A DNA stretch of 64,000 nt from the NCBI GenBank assembly GCA_016871335.1, contig VFZF01000010.1:62001-126000 (forward strand), read 5' to 3'. The notes beneath the pieces were generated by a model. It did no database searches, was not told the origin of the DNA, and saw only the letters and a program-made list of their open reading frames with translations. Source of the stretch: Acidimicrobiia bacterium. GTDB taxonomy: Bacteria; Acidobacteriota; Vicinamibacteria; Vicinamibacterales; SCN-69-37. Within the stretch, counting starts at the first letter, position 1, and every line of letters begins with the position of its first letter. Of this stretch, positions 56,093 to 63,484 are shown in pieces. The position numbers and the translations under genes are program-made.

Positions 56093-58210
56093 GTGTTGTC
56101 GCAGCCGCTCCAATTCATCAAAGGGGTTGGACCCAGACGTGCGGCGGAGTTCGCGCGCGTGGGGGTGGGCACCGTGGAGGACCTGCTCCTGCGGTTCCCG
56201 CGACGCTACGAGAACCGCGCCGGCCTGACACCCATCGCATCGCTGCGTCCCGGACAGACCGCCACGGTCGTCGGCGAAGTGTTGTCGTCCGGCGTGCGCA
56301 CCACCAGGCGCCCGGGCTTCCGGTTGTTTGAAGTGGTCGTACGCGACAGCAGCGGCGCCATTCGCGCGGTGTTCCCGAACCAGGCGTTTCTGAAGGACGT
56401 GTTTCGGCCCCACCAACAGGTTGTGTTGTACGGCCTTCTCGAATACCGAAGCGGTGGCCTCCAGTTCACCAACGCGGAATATGAAATCGTCCGCGGCGAG
56501 GTAGTCGACGATGCGTGGGCGGATGACGTGACGGTGCACACCGGCCGCATCGTGCCGATCTACGAAAAGATCGGCGCGGTCACTACGCGGATGCAGCGGT
56601 CGCTCATCTATCAATTACTGGGAGAGTTGAAGGATCCAGGTGGCGTGGGTGGCGTGGGTGGTGTCTTCGACCCTGTGCCTGCTGAAGTGCGACGGGGAAT
56701 GCCCACACGTCTCGAAGCCGTGCGTGCGGTGCACTTTCCGACAGCCGGCACGGACGTCGACGCCCTGAATGCGTGCGCGACCGATGCCCACCGGCGATTG
56801 ATTTTCGAGGAGTTCTTCCTGTTTCAGGCCGGCCTGGTGTTGCGCAAACGCCGTCAGGCAGAAGAGAAGAAGGCGCGGCCGGTCGTGGTGGATGACCGGG
56901 TGCGTGACGCGGCGCGCAAGGTGCTGCCGTTCAAGCTCACCGACGGCCAGAAGGTCGCGCTGCGGGAAATCGTCACGGACATGCAGCGCCCCGAGCCCAT
57001 GCATCGATTGTTGCAAGGCGATGTCGGCGCCGGCAAGACCATCGTCGCGTTGCTGGCAGCGATTGTCGCGATGGAAAACGGGCAGCAGGTCGCGTTCATG
57101 GCGCCGACCGAAATCCTCGCAGACCAGCACTACCTGACAATTCGACGACTGCTTGATCGATCGCGATTTCGCGTGGCGTCGCTGACCGGCAGTCTGACGG
57201 CTGCGAAGAAGCGTGCCGCGCTGGCGGAGATTGCGAGCGGCACGACGCACCTGGTGGTCGGGACGCACGCGCTCGTTGAGGGCGCGGTGGAGTTCCGTGA
57301 ACTCGGCCTGGTCATCATCGACGAACAACACCGCTTTGGCGTGTTGCAGCGGGCGACGTTGCGCGAGAAGGGGCAGAAACCGGACGTGTTGGTGATGACC
57401 GCGACGCCGATTCCCCGCACGTTGGCACTGACGGCGTTTGGTGACCTTGACGTCTCGGTGATTCGAGGTCTGCCGCCAGGCCGCCAGCCCATCAAGACGC
57501 TCGCCAAACCCGAGACGCGTCGGGACGAGGTGTACACACTCGTGCGTCAGGAATTGGAGCAGGGCCGTCAGGCGTATGTGATCTACCCGCTGGTGGACGA
57601 GTCGGAGAAGGTGGACCTCAAAGCGGCCACCGCGATGTTCGGCACACTTCAGCAGGACGTCTTTCCGGAGTATCGCGTCGCGCTGTTGCACGGGCGGATG
57701 AAGGCCGACGAGAAGGAGCAGGTGATGGCCGCGTTCGCGCGCGGGGACGTGCACGTGCTTGCGGCGACAACGGTTGTCGAGGTCGGCGTGGACGTCGCAA
57801 ACGCCACGGTCATGTTGATCGAACACGCGGAGCGGTTCGGCCTCTCGCAGCTGCATCAGCTGCGTGGGCGCGTGGGACGCGGCGCACATCGCTCCACCTG
57901 CATTCTGCTGTATCAATATCCGGTGACAGAGCAGGGCAAGGCGCGTATTGATGCCCTGACCCAGACGACCGACGGCTTCGTGATTGCCGAACGGGACCTG
58001 GAGATTCGTGGACCCGGCGACTTCTTCGGGACGCGACAGTCGGGCCTGCCGACCCTGCGCGTCGGCGACCTCGTCCGTGACCACGTGCTGCTGGAGGATG
58101 CGCGACGTGCCGCCGTCTCGTGGCTCGACGACGCGTCCCGCGCGCGTCCGCTGGTCGAGTACCTGTCGGCGCATTGGGCCGAGCGGTTCGGTCTGGTGGG
58201 AGTCGGGTAG
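56093..58210 (+). CDS. recG: ATP-dependent DNA helicase RecG
   Basis: Branch-migration helicase that rescues stalled forks and processes Holliday junctions. 705 residues. N-terminal wedge/OB domain (about 1-180), then helicase lobes with Walker A LLQGDVGAGKT, the DEQH box IDEQHRFG, VMTATPIPRTLALT, and LHQLRGRVGRG in motif VI. GTG start. A short Gly-rich insert (GGVGGVGGV, about residues 183-191) is encoded by three octamers. Stop TAG overlaps the rsmD GTG. Confidence 0.95.
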   Translation: MLSQPLQFIKGVGPRRAAEFARVGVGTVEDLLLRFPRRYENRAGLTPIASLRPGQTATVVGEVLSSGVRTTRRPGFRLFEVVVRDSSGAIRAVFPNQAFLKDVFRPHQQVVLYGLLEYRSGGLQFTNAEYEIVRGEVVDDAWADDVTVHTGRIVPIYEKIGAVTTRMQRSLIYQLLGELKDPGGVGGVGGVFDPVPAEVRRGMPTRLEAVRAVHFPTAGTDVDALNACATDAHRRLIFEEFFLFQAGLVLRKRRQAEEKKARPVVVDDRVRDAARKVLPFKLTDGQKVALREIVTDMQRPEPMHRLLQGDVGAGKTIVALLAAIVAMENGQQVAFMAPTEILADQHYLTIRRLLDRSRFRVASLTGSLTAAKKRAALAEIASGTTHLVVGTHALVEGAVEFRELGLVIIDEQHRFGVLQRATLREKGQKPDVLVMTATPIPRTLALTAFGDLDVSVIRGLPPGRQPIKTLAKPETRRDEVYTLVRQELEQGRQAYVIYPLVDESEKVDLKAATAMFGTLQQDVFPEYRVALLHGRMKADEKEQVMAAFARGDVHVLAATTVVEVGVDVANATVMLIEHAERFGLSQLHQLRGRVGRGAHRSTCILLYQYPVTEQGKARIDALTQTTDGFVIAERDLEIRGPGDFFGTRQSGLPTLRVGDLVRDHVLLEDARRAAVSWLDDASRARPLVEYLSAHWAERFGLVGVG
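56639..56662 (+). repeat. Octamer tandem repeat (GGTGGCGT, three copies) inside recG
   Basis: GGTGGCGT, GGTGGCGT, GGTGGTGT: 24 bp, so the frame is kept. Encodes GGVGGVGGV in a loop of the wedge-to-helicase region. Confidence 0.75.
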
Positions 58211-58734
58211 TGCGTGTCATCGCCGGACAACTGAAGGGACGCCGGCTGATGGGCCCTGAAAACGACGATGTGCGACCGACCTCGGACCGGTTGCGCGAAA
58301 CGCTCTTCAACGTGTTGGGCCCGTCCATCAGCGGCGCGCGTGTGCTGGACGCGTTCGGAGGCACGGCCGCAGTCGCGATTGAAGCGCTGAGCCGCGGCGC
58401 GGTATCAGCGACCGTGTACGAAAAGGCCCCGAAGGCGGCGAAGGTCGCGCAGGCCAACATCGATCACTGTGGCGTCGCCGACCGGTGTACGCTCATCCGG
58501 AGTGATTTCGTGCAGTCCACTGGCACCGGTGCATTCGATCTGGTCTTTGTCGACCCGCCCTACGACATGACCGGCCTCGACGAGGCTCTGGCGGTCGCGG
58601 CAAGCCATCTGGCGGCTGATGGGCGCCTGATCTTCGAGCATCGGCGGTCCCGCCCGTCGCCGGAAGTGATTGGAGACCGTACACGAGTTCGTGTGCTCGA
58701 AGCGGGGGATAGCGCGTTATCCTTCTACCTGTAG
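58210..58734 (+). CDS. rsmD: 16S rRNA (guanine(966)-N(2))-methyltransferase
   Basis: 174 residues. MRVIAGQLKGRRL at the start, RPTSDRLRETLFNVL (RsmD signature), SAM loop VLDAFGGTAAVAIEAL, and catalytic FVDPPYD near residue 112. GTG 58210 overlaps the recG stop (TAGTG); longer frames run into recG. Two bp before coaD. Confidence 0.94.
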   Translation: MRVIAGQLKGRRLMGPENDDVRPTSDRLRETLFNVLGPSISGARVLDAFGGTAAVAIEALSRGAVSATVYEKAPKAAKVAQANIDHCGVADRCTLIRSDFVQSTGTGAFDLVFVDPPYDMTGLDEALAVAASHLAADGRLIFEHRRSRPSPEVIGDRTRVRVLEAGDSALSFYL

Positions 58735-58736
58735 CC

Positions 58737-59237
58737 ATGTCCCAGTCACGGATCGCGCTGTTCCCAGGCTCATTCGACCCGATCACCGAGGGCCACCTCG
58801 ATTTGATCCGGCGCGCGGCGCGCCTCTTTGACCGGGTCGTCGTCACCGTACTGGTCAATCCCGCCAAGCAGTCGCTGTTCACGGTCGATGAACGTGTGGA
58901 CATGATTCGCGAGGCGTGCGCCGGCAACAGCGGTGCCGGGCAGATCGACGTGGATGCGTTTGGCGGACTGCTTGTGGACTATGCGCACCGTGCCGGCGCC
59001 GTGGCCATCGTCCGGGGGCTGCGCAGCTCAACCGATTTCGAGTACGAGCAGCCGATGATGGCCATGAATGCGCATCTGGCACCCGGCATCGAGTCCGTGT
59101 GTCTGCTCGCGTCCGCGCGCCGCGCACACATCAGCTCCCGATTGGTGAAGGAAGTTGCCTCGCTGGGGGGAACGGTGACCGGCATGGTACCACCCGCTGT
59201 GGAAGCCCGCCTGCTGGCGCGCGTCAGAAAGGGATAA
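58737..59237 (+). CDS. coaD: Pantetheine-phosphate adenylyltransferase
   Basis: Fourth step of coenzyme A synthesis: 4'-phosphopantetheine + ATP to dephospho-CoA. 166 residues, typical length. The nucleotidyltransferase motif GSFDPITEGHLDLI (about residues 11-24, TxGH), IVRGLRSSTDFEYEQPMMAMNAHL, and the C-terminal ISSRLVKEVASLGG match the family. The rsmD-coaD order is widespread. Confidence 0.96.
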   Translation: MSQSRIALFPGSFDPITEGHLDLIRRAARLFDRVVVTVLVNPAKQSLFTVDERVDMIREACAGNSGAGQIDVDAFGGLLVDYAHRAGAVAIVRGLRSSTDFEYEQPMMAMNAHLAPGIESVCLLASARRAHISSRLVKEVASLGGTVTGMVPPAVEARLLARVRKG

Positions 59238-59247
59238 CGGACAAGGC

Positions 59248-60444
59248 ATGGATTCCAGTCGGCTGGCAGAGCGGATGCGGCACATCGGTGCGTCGCCGAC
59301 GATGAAGGGGACGACCGCCGCTGAGAAGTTGCGCCGCGAAGGCGTGGATGTGGTAGACCTTGGGGCCGGGGAGCCGGACTTTCCGACGCCGCCCCACGTC
59401 TGCGCGGCCGCACATGCCGCGATCGACGCCGGGCAGACGAAGTACACGTCGAACGTCGGCATCCTCGAACTGCGCCAAGCCGTCGCGGCGCGGTATCTGC
59501 TCGACTACGGAGTCACCTACGCGCCCGACGAAGTCGTGATTTGTGCGGGCGGCAAACAGGCCCTGTTCCACGCAGCGCTGGGGTTATTTGGTCCCGGCGA
59601 CGAAGTCATCACCCACATCCCGGGCTGGCCGACGATCGTCGAACAGATCAAACTCGCCGGCGCCACCCCTGTGGTGGTGACGACGCATGCGGAGACCGGC
59701 TTTGTGCCGAGGGCACACGGACTGCTTGCGGCCACGACCGCACGCACCCGCGGCCTCGTCATCAACAGCCCCGGCAATCCGACCGGTGCGTTGTTGAGCG
59801 AAGCCGACGCGCGCATCCTGGCCAAGGAGGCCGCGGCCAACGGCTGGTGGATCGTGATGGACCTCTGCTACGAACGCCTGACCTACAACAACGTTCCCCA
59901 CAATCTGCCCGGCATCGTTGCAGAAGTGATGCGCGATCGGCTGGTGCTGGCCGGCTCCACGTCAAAGGCGTATGCGATGACCGGGTGGCGCCTCGGCTGG
60001 GCCGTCGGCCCGAAGCCCTTCGCCCAGGCCGCGAATGCACTGCAGAGTCATTCGACGTCCAACGCAAGCTCCATCACCCAGCATGCCGCCCTCGCCGCGC
60101 TCACCGGGCCGCAGCAATGTGTGACCGACATGCTGAACGAATATCAGCAGCGTCGCGATCAGGTGCTCGAGTGGTTGAAGGAAGAACCCCGCCTGCGCGC
60201 CGTCGTGCCGCAGGGCGCGTTCTACGTCTTCCCGGACATCAGCGATTTCCTGTCGCCGGACGGTTTCCGCACGTCGCTGGACTTCTGCGACGCGTTGCTC
60301 GCCGAGGAGTGTGTCGTCACCACGCCCGGCGAAGCCTTTGACGCGCCGGGGTTCATGCGCCTCTCTTACGCGACCTCCCTCGAACGGCTGCGTGAAGGTG
60401 TGACGCGACTCATCCGCTTCGCGCGCAAACACGCGCCGAAATAG
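59248..60444 (+). CDS. Aspartate/aromatic aminotransferase, class I
   Basis: PLP-dependent transaminase, 398 residues, like bacterial AspB/AatA. LGAGEPDFPTPPHV at the start, KYTSNVGILELRQAVAARY, INSPGNPTGALL (Asn), DLCYERL (Asp, Tyr), and the PLP Lys in GSTSKAYAMTGWRLGW. These enzymes often also transaminate aromatic or prephenate-derived keto acids, which could complete tyrosine synthesis, but this is inferred. Co-transcribed with coaD. Confidence 0.92.
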   Translation: MDSSRLAERMRHIGASPTMKGTTAAEKLRREGVDVVDLGAGEPDFPTPPHVCAAAHAAIDAGQTKYTSNVGILELRQAVAARYLLDYGVTYAPDEVVICAGGKQALFHAALGLFGPGDEVITHIPGWPTIVEQIKLAGATPVVVTTHAETGFVPRAHGLLAATTARTRGLVINSPGNPTGALLSEADARILAKEAAANGWWIVMDLCYERLTYNNVPHNLPGIVAEVMRDRLVLAGSTSKAYAMTGWRLGWAVGPKPFAQAANALQSHSTSNASSITQHAALAALTGPQQCVTDMLNEYQQRRDQVLEWLKEEPRLRAVVPQGAFYVFPDISDFLSPDGFRTSLDFCDALLAEECVVTTPGEAFDAPGFMRLSYATSLERLREGVTRLIRFARKHAPK

Positions 60445-60446
60445 TC

Positions 60447-61829
60447 GTGGCCGTCGCCTCCGACATCGTCTCGCGCATGGTCGCCATTGTCGGCGCTGAC
60501 CACGTGCGTGTGGACGATGCGACGCGCGTCGCGTATGGCGTGGATGCGCTCAAGCAGGGACATCCCGCTGATGTGGTCGTGACGCCTGTGACCACCGCTG
60601 AGGTCTCCGCGATCGCGCACCTGTGTCATGAGACCCGTACGCCGTTGGTGCCCCGCGGTGCCGGCACGGGTTACACCGGTGGCGCCGTGCCCTCACACGG
60701 CGGCGTCGTCATCAGTCTCGAGCGGATGAATCGGATTCTGGAGATCGACGAAGGCAGCCTGCTCGCCATTGTCGAACCGCACGTCATCACGGGCGACCTG
60801 CAGGATGCGGTGGAAGCTGTTGGCTTGTTTTATCCGCCTGACCCCGCAAGTCTGCGGCAGTCGGTCATCGGCGGCAACGTCGCGGAGTGTGCCGGCGGGC
60901 CACGGGCCTTCAAGTACGGCGTGACCAAGCAGTATGTGCTCGGCCTCGAAGCCGTGCTGCCGACCGGCGAGATCATCGAGACTGGCGGCAAGGTCGTCAA
61001 GAACGTCGTCGGCTACGACCTCACGCATCTGCTGGTGGGGTCGGAGGGGACGCTGGCGATCATTACGAAGGTGATCCTGCGGCTGATACCGAAGCCGCCG
61101 GTCCAAATCACCATGCGCGCGAGTTTCCCGACTGTGCGGCACGCGGTGAATGCCGTGACCGGCCTCATTCGCGCGCGAGTCATTCCCGCGGCGCTTGAAC
61201 TCATCGACGGCGACTCCCTCGATGCGGTCGCGAGCCACTTGCAGGTGCGGTCTCTGGCGCCTGCGGGCACGGCCGCGATTCTGTTGCTCGAGGTTGATGG
61301 CCTCTCCGCGCAAGTGCGCGAGGAAGCCGATCGTATTGAGTCTGCCTGCCTGGAAGCCGGCGCAACCGAGTTCCGTCGTGCGACCGACAATGCCGAGCGT
61401 CAGGAGTTGTGGCGCGTCCGCCGCGAAATCTCGCCGTCGCTCAAGGTCATCACGCCGCTCAAGTTCAACCACGACGTCGTAGTCCCGAAGGCTCGTATTC
61501 CGGAGCTGTTTGAACTCGTGGACGTCCTGCGCGAACGCTACCGCCTGCGCATTCCGTGTTTCGGTCACGTCGGCGACGGCAACATCCACGTCAACATTAT
61601 GGTGACGCCAGGCGACGATGACGAAATCCGCCGCGCCCATGAGGCCGAAGGCGACCTGTTCCGTGGTGTTGTCGCGATGGACGGCTCGATCAGTGGGGAA
61701 CACGGCATCGGGTTCGCGAAGAAGAAATACATGACACTCGAACTGTCGCAGGACGAAATCGACCTCATGAAGCGCGTCAAGGCCGCCTTCGATCCGCGTG
61801 GGGTGTTGAACCCTGGAAAGATCTTCTAG
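60447..61829 (+). CDS. FAD-linked oxidase, GlcD type
   Basis: 460 residues of the FAD-binding PCMH/lactate-glycolate dehydrogenase family. FAD region PRGAGTGYTGGAVPSHGGVVISLERMN, GGNVAECAGGPRAFKYGVTKQY, VVGYDLTHLLVGSEGTLAIIT; C-terminal CFGHVGDGNIHVNIM and GSISGEHGIGFAKKKYM. Likely oxidises a 2-hydroxy acid such as glycolate or D-lactate; substrate unproven. GTG start 2 bp after the aminotransferase. GlcE/GlcF are not next to it, unlike in E. coli. Confidence 0.9.
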   Translation: MAVASDIVSRMVAIVGADHVRVDDATRVAYGVDALKQGHPADVVVTPVTTAEVSAIAHLCHETRTPLVPRGAGTGYTGGAVPSHGGVVISLERMNRILEIDEGSLLAIVEPHVITGDLQDAVEAVGLFYPPDPASLRQSVIGGNVAECAGGPRAFKYGVTKQYVLGLEAVLPTGEIIETGGKVVKNVVGYDLTHLLVGSEGTLAIITKVILRLIPKPPVQITMRASFPTVRHAVNAVTGLIRARVIPAALELIDGDSLDAVASHLQVRSLAPAGTAAILLLEVDGLSAQVREEADRIESACLEAGATEFRRATDNAERQELWRVRREISPSLKVITPLKFNHDVVVPKARIPELFELVDVLRERYRLRIPCFGHVGDGNIHVNIMVTPGDDDEIRRAHEAEGDLFRGVVAMDGSISGEHGIGFAKKKYMTLELSQDEIDLMKRVKAAFDPRGVLNPGKIF

Positions 61830-61867
61830 GTTGGATGAGGTTGGGTGAGGTTGGGTAGGGTTGGGTG
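61828..61867 (+). repeat. Decamer tandem repeat (AGGTTGGGTG) with inverted copies downstream
   Basis: Four 10-bp units: AGGTTGGATG, AGGTTGGGTG, AGGTTGGGTA, GGGTTGGGTG. Inverted CCCAACCT-type copies follow at 61886-61903 inside the cyclophilin N-terminus, so the start region could fold into a strong hairpin. Confidence 0.85.
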
Positions 61868-62362
61868 GGAGGCGAAATGGAGTGTCCCAACCTGACCCAA
61901 CCTCTCCCGACCGTCGTGCTTTCCACCCCCCGCGGCGACATCGTCATCGAAGTGAACGTCGCGAAGGCCCCGGTGACGAGTTCGAACTTTCTGCAGTATG
62001 TCGATGGCGGGTGGTACGACGAGGGCCGGTTTCATCGCACCGTGCGACCTGAGACCGAGACCAACACCACACATCCGATTCAGGTGATATCGGCATCGCG
62101 GCGACGGACCGCGCGTGGCGAGGGCCCCACGTGGCGCGCGGTGGATCTCGAACGCACACGCGATACCGGGCTGACACACGTGGATGGAGCCGTCTCGACG
62201 GCGCGTGTGGCGGGGCGACCCGACTCCGCGTCGAGCGACTTCTTCATCGCCATCGGTCCACAACCGGCCCTGGACTTTGGGGGTGGCCGGAACGAGGACG
62301 GCCAGGGCTTCGCGGTGTTTGGCCGTGTCGTGTCCGGGATGGACGTGGTGAAGAAGATTTAG
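61865..62362 (+). CDS. Peptidyl-prolyl cis-trans isomerase, cyclophilin type (C-terminus cut short)
   Basis: 165 residues from GTG 61865 (ATG 61877 is the alternative). VVLSTPRGDIVIEVNVAKAPVTSSNFLQYVDGGWYDEGRFHRTV and DFFIAIGPQPALDF, GFAVFGRVVSGMDVVKK are cyclophilin-like. The N-terminus (MECPNLTQPLPT) is encoded by inverted copies of the decamer repeat. The frame ends in KKI-TAG, but the next codons read AAPVRAGTQTLDPPI, as an intact cyclophilin tail would. A CAG-to-TAG change is the simplest reason. The catalytic core is complete, so it may still work. Confidence 0.82.
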   Translation: MGGEMECPNLTQPLPTVVLSTPRGDIVIEVNVAKAPVTSSNFLQYVDGGWYDEGRFHRTVRPETETNTTHPIQVISASRRRTARGEGPTWRAVDLERTRDTGLTHVDGAVSTARVAGRPDSASSDFFIAIGPQPALDFGGGRNEDGQGFAVFGRVVSGMDVVKKI

Positions 62363-62407
62363 GCCGCGCCGGTGCGTGCCGGCACACAGACGTTGGATCC
62401 GCCGATC

Positions 62408-62824
62408 ATGGAACGCGACGTGGTCATCGACACCGGGCCGCTCGTGGCGGCGCTGGCGAAGCGCGATACCTGGCACACATGGGCGGTGGCACGGTGGCGG
62501 GAGGTTGAGCCGCCGTTTGAAACCTGTGAAGCAGTGATCAGTGAAGCCGCGTTTCTGCTGCGCAACGTGCCTGGCGGCCACGACGCACTCCTCGCACTGA
62601 TAGAAGAAGGCGTGGTCGAAGTGCGCTTCGAGCTGGCCGACGAGGTCGCGGCCGTGCGCGGATTGCTCGCGCGGTACGTGGATCGGCCAATGTCGTTCGC
62701 GGATGCCTGCCTCGTGCGACTCACGGAGATTCGGCCCCGCGCCAAGGTACTCACCCTCGATCAGGACTTTCGCCGCTATCGCCGCCTCGGCCGCAAGGTC
62801 ATCCCTCTCATCGCGCCCAAGTGA
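62408..62824 (+). CDS. PIN domain protein, VapC type, without an adjacent antitoxin
   Basis: 138 residues. PIN fold: MERDVVIDTGPLVAALAKRD (first Asp), CEAVISEAAFLLRN (Glu), MSFADACLVRLTE (Asp) and VLTLDQDFRRYRRLG (Asp). Such proteins are Mg-dependent RNases and usually the toxin of a VapBC pair. No small antitoxin gene is found within 150 bp on either side. ATG 62408 is chosen; the preceding in-frame sequence is the old cyclophilin tail. Activity against RNA is inferred from the family. Confidence 0.82.
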   Translation: MERDVVIDTGPLVAALAKRDTWHTWAVARWREVEPPFETCEAVISEAAFLLRNVPGGHDALLALIEEGVVEVRFELADEVAAVRGLLARYVDRPMSFADACLVRLTEIRPRAKVLTLDQDFRRYRRLGRKVIPLIAPK

Positions 62825-62933
62825 CCGGAGTTCCGGAGGCCGCCCAGCCCGCCGCGCCAACCGCAGCGATCCTGCCGTCGTGCTGCGCACCGAGTAGCGG
62901 ACGCTTGGTCCCTTGGACCAATGGACCCGAACC

Positions 62934-62947
62934 CTGGACCCTGGACC
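62934..62947 (+). repeat. Heptamer repeat (CTGGACC, two perfect copies plus degenerate units)
   Basis: Two CTGGACC units, with degenerate TTGGACC-like units reaching back to about 62905. It sits in the 149-bp gap (62825-62973), which holds no gene. Confidence 0.8.
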
Positions 62948-62961
62948 ACTTGAGACTCCGC

Positions 62962-62967
62962 TAAGAT
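62962..62967 (+). promoter_or_regulatory. Candidate -10 box (TAAGAT) for the CoA-binding protein gene
   Basis: TAAGAT exactly 6 nt before the ATG at 62974; leaderless transcription predicted. GGCAGG in the same 6 nt is too close to be a good ribosome-binding site. Confidence 0.35.
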
Positions 62968-62973
62968 GGCAGG

Positions 62974-63342
62974 ATGCCTGTCGTCGCAATAGTGGGCGCG
63001 TCGAGTGATCGCCGCAAGTTCGGAAACAAAGCCGTCCGGTCGTTCCGCCAGCAGGGGTACACGGTGGTCCCCGTCCACCCGTCCGCGGAGGAAATCGAGG
63101 GCGAGAAGGCCTACGCCAGCGTCCTTGATTATCCGGGGCCGATCGACGAGGTCAGCCTGTATGTGCCGGCCGAAATCGGGATGAGCGTTGTCGAAGACAT
63201 CGCCCAGAAGGGCATTCCCATCGTCTGGCTCAACCCGGGGGCCGATGAGCCCCAGGTGGTCACCAAGGCCCAGACCCTCGGCCTCAACCCCCGGGTGGCC
63301 TGCTCCATTCTGGGCATTGGCGATTCGCCCGTCCGGTACTGA
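62974..63342 (+). CDS. CoA-binding domain protein
   Basis: 122 residues, a single Rossmann-like CoA-binding domain (PF13380 type). VAIVGASSDRRKFGNKAVRSFRQQGYTVVPVHPSAEEIEG at the start and IPIVWLNPGADEPQVV further on are typical. Seen as a stand-alone protein in many bacteria; possible role in acyl-CoA sensing. Co-directional with rho, separated by 142 bp that hold an octamer repeat. Confidence 0.9.
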   Translation: MPVVAIVGASSDRRKFGNKAVRSFRQQGYTVVPVHPSAEEIEGEKAYASVLDYPGPIDEVSLYVPAEIGMSVVEDIAQKGIPIVWLNPGADEPQVVTKAQTLGLNPRVACSILGIGDSPVRY

Positions 63343-63371
63343 CGCACCCAATGAGCCAATGGGGCTGTGGG

Positions 63372-63403
63372 GCCTCATTGCCTCATTGCCTCATTGCCTC
63401 ATT
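63372..63403 (+). repeat. Octamer tandem repeat (GCCTCATT, four perfect copies)
   Basis: 32 bp of perfect octamers between the CoA-binding gene and rho. Two inverted CAATGAG/CAATGGG-like copies lie just upstream (63350-63364), so a hairpin is possible. Confidence 0.95.
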
Positions 63404-63484
63404 GCTGCTACCATTCAGTGGTTCGTCCCCAGTTCGTTCCCCCAGTCCAACCTCATAACTCTTTCTCAGGCACGAAAATTTCCC

